Shown here: one piece after another, positions 59,399-64,000 of the stretch
How the letters are laid out: every line of letters starts with the position of its first letter
Position numbering within the stretch: the stretch's first letter is position 1
NCBI GenBank assembly: GCA_016932165.1
Contig: JAFGDK010000047.1
Location: 1 to 64,000, forward strand
Reading direction: 5' to 3'
Source: Anaerolineales bacterium
GTDB taxonomy: Bacteria; Chloroflexota; Anaerolineae; Anaerolineales; UBA11579
Length of the DNA: 64,000 nucleotides
Program-made: the position numbers and the translations under genes
Notes under the pieces: generated by a model
Database searches by the model: none
Told to the model about the DNA's origin: nothing
Seen by the model: the letters and a program-made list of their open reading frames with translations, nothing else

Positions 59399-61435
59399 AT
59401 GTCAGACCGCTCAGCCAGAACGATCGGGATCGTGATCGGTGGAATATTGATATTGTGCCTGTGCTGCGTTGCAGTGGCGGCCAGCAGCGCATTTGCGCTC
59501 AGAGATTCTTTTAAGAACGGAGATATCTTTGCTGAGTATGGCGATTTTGAGCTCTCCACCGACCCGACACCCACTGCCCAAATCCTGGAAGAATGGCAGA
59601 CCTCAGAAGAAGGTAAGCCGCTTGCAGAACAAACCCTGGAAACCCTTGAAAATGCCATGGTGCCGGAGAATGATCCTGCAGACCTTGCCACGCGTCTGGG
59701 GGGGATTGAAGATGTGCCGGAACTGGTGCCAGACCCGGACGCCCCGCATGAAGTCGGCGAGACGATGAACTTCTGGATCACCAACACCGCCACCAATATC
59801 AGCAGCCAGCAGCCGGCCGTGCTGCGCTACGTCACCGAGCATGCCTACTTCTGGGTGGGTGAGGGAATCTCCTACGATGAGGATGATCTGGCAGAGCTGG
59901 CAGACAGCTTTGAAAACCACATCTATCCGACCACACGCGAATTCTTCGGCAGTGAATGGAACCCTGGGATCGACGGCGATGAACATATTTATATCCTGTA
60001 TGTGACCAACGTCGGCTTCAGCACGGCGGGATATTTCTCCTCGGCCGATTCGGTGCACCCGCTGGCGCATGAATATTCCAACGCCCACGAGGTCTTCGTG
60101 TTCAATGCCGATAATTCCCCGCTGTCTGACGAATACACCTACGGCGTGCTGGCCCATGAGTTCCAGCATATGATCCACTGGTACCGTGACCGGAACGAAT
60201 CTTCCTGGATCAATGAAGGTTTCTCCGAAGTCTCCACCCTGCTGAACGGGTTTGACCCCGGCGGTTTTGATTTTATGTACACCGGCAACCCCGACCTTCA
60301 GCTGAACGACTGGCCGAACGACTCTGCCGCCACTACCCCGCATTATGGCGCATCCTTCCTGTTTATGACCTATTTCCTGGACAGAATGGGCAAGGAGGTC
60401 AGCCAGGCGCTTGTCAAACATCCTGAGAACGGGATGAAGAGCATTGACCTACTGCTGGAAGAGATCGATGCCCGCGATCCGCTGACCAATGCATCCATGC
60501 GGGCGGATGACCTGGTGATCGACTGGGCGCTGACCAATTATTTACTGGATGAGAAGGTGATGGATGGGCGTTTTGTGTACCGCAATTACAGCAATGCCCC
60601 GCGCACCTATGAGACTGAAACCCTGTACGACTGTGAGCCCGGTTTGCAGCCGCGCACTGTACACCAATACGGGGTGGACTATATCCGCATCACCTGCCCG
60701 GGCAGCCACACCCTGCGTTTTGAAGGCGCACAGAAGACCACCCTGCTGCCTGAGCCGGCCTACTCCGGCGACTTCAGCTTCTGGAGCAACAAAGGTGATG
60801 AATCGGATATGACTCTCACCCGCCAGTTTGATTTCCGCGGGCTGGAAGGGCCGATCACTTTCTCCTTCCGCACCTGGTATGACATCGAAGAGGACTACGA
60901 TTACATCTACCTGTTGGCTTCCACAGACGGGAACGCCTGGGAGATTTTGCAAACACCCTCCGGGACGGATGAAGACCCCAGCGGCAACAGCTTTGGCTGG
61001 GGCTACAATGGCCTCTCCGGCGGGGACGGCAGCTGGATCCAGGAAGAGGTGGACCTCTCCCAGTTTGCCGGGCAGCAGGTCTGGCTGCGGTTTGAATATG
61101 TCACCGATGCGGCGGTGAACGGCGAGGGCATGCTGTTGGATGATTTCGCCATCACTGCGATCGGATACTTCAACGACCTGGAGGAAGACGAGGGCGGCTG
61201 GCAGGGCGCCGGGTTTGTGCGCGTGCCCAACTTGCTGCCGCAGACCTTCCGCCTGGCGCTGGTGCAGGGCGAGGGATGGAATGCCAGAGTGGAGTACCTG
61301 ACCCTGGAGGCGGACAACTCGCTGGAACTCCCGCTGGAGATTGCCGGCAGCAGCGATGAGGTCACCCTGGTGGTGATCGGGACGACGCGCTACACCCGCC
61401 AGCTGGCGCCCTACCAGTTTGATTTTTTGCCGTAG
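59399..61435 (+). CDS. Secreted/anchored zinc metalloprotease, immune inhibitor A-like (M6-type)
   Basis: N-terminal TM/signal; GVLAHEFQHMIHWYRDRNESSWINEGFSE; C-terminal beta-rich FSFRTWYDIEEDYDYIYLLASTDG..WLRFEYVTDAAVNGEGMLLDDFAI. Confidence 0.87.
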   Translation: MSDRSARTIGIVIGGILILCLCCVAVAASSAFALRDSFKNGDIFAEYGDFELSTDPTPTAQILEEWQTSEEGKPLAEQTLETLENAMVPENDPADLATRLGGIEDVPELVPDPDAPHEVGETMNFWITNTATNISSQQPAVLRYVTEHAYFWVGEGISYDEDDLAELADSFENHIYPTTREFFGSEWNPGIDGDEHIYILYVTNVGFSTAGYFSSADSVHPLAHEYSNAHEVFVFNADNSPLSDEYTYGVLAHEFQHMIHWYRDRNESSWINEGFSEVSTLLNGFDPGGFDFMYTGNPDLQLNDWPNDSAATTPHYGASFLFMTYFLDRMGKEVSQALVKHPENGMKSIDLLLEEIDARDPLTNASMRADDLVIDWALTNYLLDEKVMDGRFVYRNYSNAPRTYETETLYDCEPGLQPRTVHQYGVDYIRITCPGSHTLRFEGAQKTTLLPEPAYSGDFSFWSNKGDESDMTLTRQFDFRGLEGPITFSFRTWYDIEEDYDYIYLLASTDGNAWEILQTPSGTDEDPSGNSFGWGYNGLSGGDGSWIQEEVDLSQFAGQQVWLRFEYVTDAAVNGEGMLLDDFAITAIGYFNDLEEDEGGWQGAGFVRVPNLLPQTFRLALVQGEGWNARVEYLTLEADNSLELPLEIAGSSDEVTLVVIGTTRYTRQLAPYQFDFLP

Positions 61436-61484
61436 GATCGGGCAGGCACAGGTAAATTCAACCTGTTTCTACAGTAAGAATTAA

Positions 61485-61516
61485 AAAACTCACCGGTTTG
61501 ATTTCCGGTGAGTTTT
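61485..61516. terminator. Bidirectional terminator hairpin
   Basis: AAAACTCACCGG-TTTGATTT-CCGGTGAGTTTT, 12-bp perfect arms between convergent genes. Confidence 0.85.
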
Positions 61517-61539
61517 GCTTTTGAAAATTATCTTCTTTC

Positions 61540-62175
61540 TCAGTCCAGGAAGTAGGTCATGGTCTGCAGGTGCACGGAGGGGTCAATGTACTGCACCCGC
61601 ACACCCGGCGGCACCACCAGATTGACCGGGGCATAGTTGAGGATCGCCTCTACCCCGGCTTCTACCAGCTGGTCGACCACTTCCTGGGCGACACTGGCGG
61701 GGACAGCCAGCATGGCTATCTTGATGCCTGCCTTCCGGATCTTTTCCTGCATCTGAGCGATGTCCATGACAACAATATCCTTGTAGGAGGTGCCGACCTT
61801 ATCTGGATCATTGTCAAAGATCTGGGCGATCTTAAAGCCACGGTCGTGGAATCCGCCATAGTTAACCAGGGCGTGGCCCACATCTCCGGCTCCGACCACC
61901 GCTACTTCCCAGACCCGGTCCACTTTGAGGATTTCCTGGATTTTGGCTACGAGGAACTCAATATCGTAGCCGGTGCCCTGTTTGCCAAACTCGCCAAACT
62001 GGGAGAGGTCCTTGCGGATCTGGGCCGCCGAGATGCCCAGACGCTCGCCCAACTCCTGTGAAGAAGTCACCTGGCGGCCCTGTTCCAATAAGCGGGTCAG
62101 GGCGCGCAGGTAAACCGGTAAACGGCCGATGACGATTTCGGGGATTGGGTTTCGTGTCATCTGATTTCGCTCCAT
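61540..62175 (-). CDS. rex: Redox-sensing transcriptional repressor Rex
   Basis: PEIVIGRLPVYLRALTRLLEQGRQVTSSQELGERLGISAAQIRKDLSQFGEFGKQGTGYDIEFL; VAVVGAGDVGHALVNYGGF. Confidence 0.97.
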   Translation of the reverse strand: MERNQMTRNPIPEIVIGRLPVYLRALTRLLEQGRQVTSSQELGERLGISAAQIRKDLSQFGEFGKQGTGYDIEFLVAKIQEILKVDRVWEVAVVGAGDVGHALVNYGGFHDRGFKIAQIFDNDPDKVGTSYKDIVVMDIAQMQEKIRKAGIKIAMLAVPASVAQEVVDQLVEAGVEAILNYAPVNLVVPPGVRVQYIDPSVHLQTMTYFLD

Positions 62176-62217
62176 TTTAAGTCGTGAGGTTAGTTCAATT
62201 TACCACGAAAACCTGAT

Positions 62218-62235
62218 TTGTGCAACAAAACACAA
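62218..62235. promoter_or_regulatory. Candidate Rex operator
   Basis: TTGTG-CAACAAAA-CACAA (TTGTG-N8-CACAA), 42 nt upstream of the rex start. Confidence 0.7.
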
Positions 62236-62346
62236 TCGTGGTACGAGTTTTGTACAGGTGGGGTACAAACAAGGGTTTGAACAGAGTGAAATGATTGCAT
62301 GCTCTCCCAACCTCACCCCCATTTGTGCGTGATATAATACCTCGCT

Positions 62347-63612
62347 ATGTTCATCGATGAGATTTCGATTACGGTATCCTCCGGCAAAGGCGGGGACGGC
62401 GCGGTGCACTTCCGGCGTGAGAAATATGTACCGCGCGGCGGCCCGGACGGCGGGGACGGCGGCCGCGGCGGGGATGTGATCCTCGAAGTCACCCGCCACC
62501 TGAACACCCTATTCCCCTTCCAGCACAAGCGCATTTTCCGGGCGGAGGACGGCAAGCCCGGCGGGAGGAGCAATATGACCGGTAAATCCGCCGAGGATCT
62601 GATCATCCAGGTACCAGCCGGGACGATTGTGTATGATGACCAGTCCGGCACAGTGATCGGTGATCTGGTGCATGAAGGCCAGCGGCTGACTGTCTGCAAG
62701 GGTGGGCGCGGCGGGCGCGGCAACGCTCGTTTTGCCACTGCCCGCAATCAGGCTCCCCGCATTGGGGAGCGCGGCGAGCCAGGGGAAGAGCGCGTCATCC
62801 GCCTGGAGCTGAAGTTGATCGCTGACATTGGGATTGTGGGTGTGCCCAATGCGGGCAAATCCACCTTGCTCTCGGCGGTGACCAATGCCCAGCCCAAGAT
62901 TGCTGATTATCCCTTCACCACCCTGCAGCCCAACCTGGGTGTCGCCCAACTGGATGGAGACAATACCCTGGTGCTGGCTGATATCCCCGGCCTGATCGAG
63001 GGGGCCCACACCGGCCTTGGCTTGGGACACGACTTTTTGCGCCACGTGCAGCGCACTCGCGTGCTGATCCACCTGCTGGACGGCCTCTCCGAGGACCCGC
63101 TGGCCGACTATGCCCAGATCAATTCGGAACTGGCCCTGTTTGACGAGGACCTGGGCAAAAAGCCCCAGGTGGTGGCCTTCAACAAAGCAGACCTGCCTTT
63201 TGTAAAAGAACTGTGGCCCGAGTACGAGCTGCAGTTCCGGGACTACGGCCTGGAGCAGCCAATGCTGATCTCAGCGGTCAGTGGGGAGAACGTGCGCCAA
63301 TTGCTCTACAAAGCCGCCCAGGTGCTGGCTGAGACGCCCGAACCGCCGCCGGTGGCTGAGATGCCGGTCTACCGCCATGAGACCAACCCGGAAGAATTTG
63401 AGATCAGCCGAGAGGATGACGGCGGCTACCGCGTCTCCGGTGCGGCGATCGAGCGTGCTGCGGCGATGACTTACTGGCAGTACGACCAGTCCGTGCGCCG
63501 CTTCCAGCGCATCCTTGAAGCGCTGGGGATCGATGAAGCCTTGCGCGAGGCTGGCGTCGAACAGGGAACACCGGTGTATATTGGCGGCTATGAACTCGAG
63601 TGGGAGGACTGA
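62347..63612 (+). CDS. obgE: GTPase ObgE/CgtA
   Basis: MFIDEISITVSSGKGGDGAVHFRREKYVPRGGPDGGDGGRGGDVIL; GVPNAGKSTLL; FNKADL; C-terminal OCT-like domain. Confidence 0.97.
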   Translation: MFIDEISITVSSGKGGDGAVHFRREKYVPRGGPDGGDGGRGGDVILEVTRHLNTLFPFQHKRIFRAEDGKPGGRSNMTGKSAEDLIIQVPAGTIVYDDQSGTVIGDLVHEGQRLTVCKGGRGGRGNARFATARNQAPRIGERGEPGEERVIRLELKLIADIGIVGVPNAGKSTLLSAVTNAQPKIADYPFTTLQPNLGVAQLDGDNTLVLADIPGLIEGAHTGLGLGHDFLRHVQRTRVLIHLLDGLSEDPLADYAQINSELALFDEDLGKKPQVVAFNKADLPFVKELWPEYELQFRDYGLEQPMLISAVSGENVRQLLYKAAQVLAETPEPPPVAEMPVYRHETNPEEFEISREDDGGYRVSGAAIERAAAMTYWQYDQSVRRFQRILEALGIDEALREAGVEQGTPVYIGGYELEWED

Positions 63613-63616
63613 TCCC

Positions 63617-64000
63617 TTGCCCAGGCGCATCGGCATCTTCGGTGGCACCTTCGACCCCCCGCATTTCGGGCACCTGATCCTGGCAGCGGAAGCCCAGTAC
63701 CAACTTAAGCTGGATATCCTACTGTTCGTCCTCACCCCAGATCCACCGCATAAACAAGGCCAGTCCCACACCAACCTGGATGACCGGATCGCCATGCTGG
63801 CTGCTGCCATCGAAGGTCACCCCGGATTTGTGCTTTCCCGCGTGGATATTGACCGCCCTGGGCCGCATTTCACTGTGGAGACCCTTCACCTGCTGCGGGA
63901 GGAGTTTCCGGAAGACACGCTGATCTACCTGATGGGTGGTGATTCGCTGGAAGGCCTGCTGGTGGACTGGCACCGCCCGGATGAATTCGTGGCTGCCTGC
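63617..64000 (+). CDS. nadD: Nicotinate-nucleotide adenylyltransferase, truncated by window end
   Basis: Manual translation from TTG 63617: LPRRIGIFGGTFDPPHFGHLILAAEAQYQL...; start codon uncertain. Confidence 0.88.
   Translation, partial: MPRRIGIFGGTFDPPHFGHLILAAEAQYQLKLDILLFVLTPDPPHKQGQSHTNLDDRIAMLAAAIEGHPGFVLSRVDIDRPGPHFTVETLHLLREEFPEDTLIYLMGGDSLEGLLVDWHRPDEFVAAC

Overview
The window is bacterial and gene-dense; gene content and style suggest Anaerolineae/Chloroflexota, but that is a weak inference. It has three parts. (1) 1-4.6 kb is accessory. A small-ORF cassette is flanked by two attC-like (integron recombination) sites. A 3' fragment of a tRNA-Leu gene plus its terminator is directly repeated about 3.4 kb from the intact tRNA-Leu(CAA); between the copies lie a TetR regulator and a divergent MBL / DJ-1 / small-membrane-protein operon. 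(2) 4.7-12.7 kb is mostly housekeeping and mixed genes (GT39-like, 3-methyladenine DNA glycosylase, bactofilin, GH25-like lysozyme, epimerase, thioesterase, GT2, MscS, PRTase). (3) 12.9-59.4 kb is a very large, mostly collinear surface-glycan locus: Gmd/GDP-fucose synthase, FAAL-like ligase, EPS-type wHTH regulator, Wzm/Wzt ABC exporter, PseB-like dehydratase, two NeuB-family synthases, three nonulosonate-type cytidylyltransferases (one fused to a HAD phosphatase), a PAPS synthetase, four sulfotransferase domains (one fused to a GT2), many GTs, a DUF115/MptE-like protein, and Wzz/Wzy-like proteins. Embedded in it is a translationally coupled ACP / class-II-aaRS-like ligase / GNAT / AAC(3)-like / DUF4910 module, predicted to charge an amino acid onto a carrier protein and use it to decorate the glycan. 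I consider this the most novel system in the window. The right edge has an immune-inhibitor-A-like protease, Rex (with a candidate operator), ObgE and a truncated NadD. All functional calls come from reading protein motifs by eye; no database search was run.
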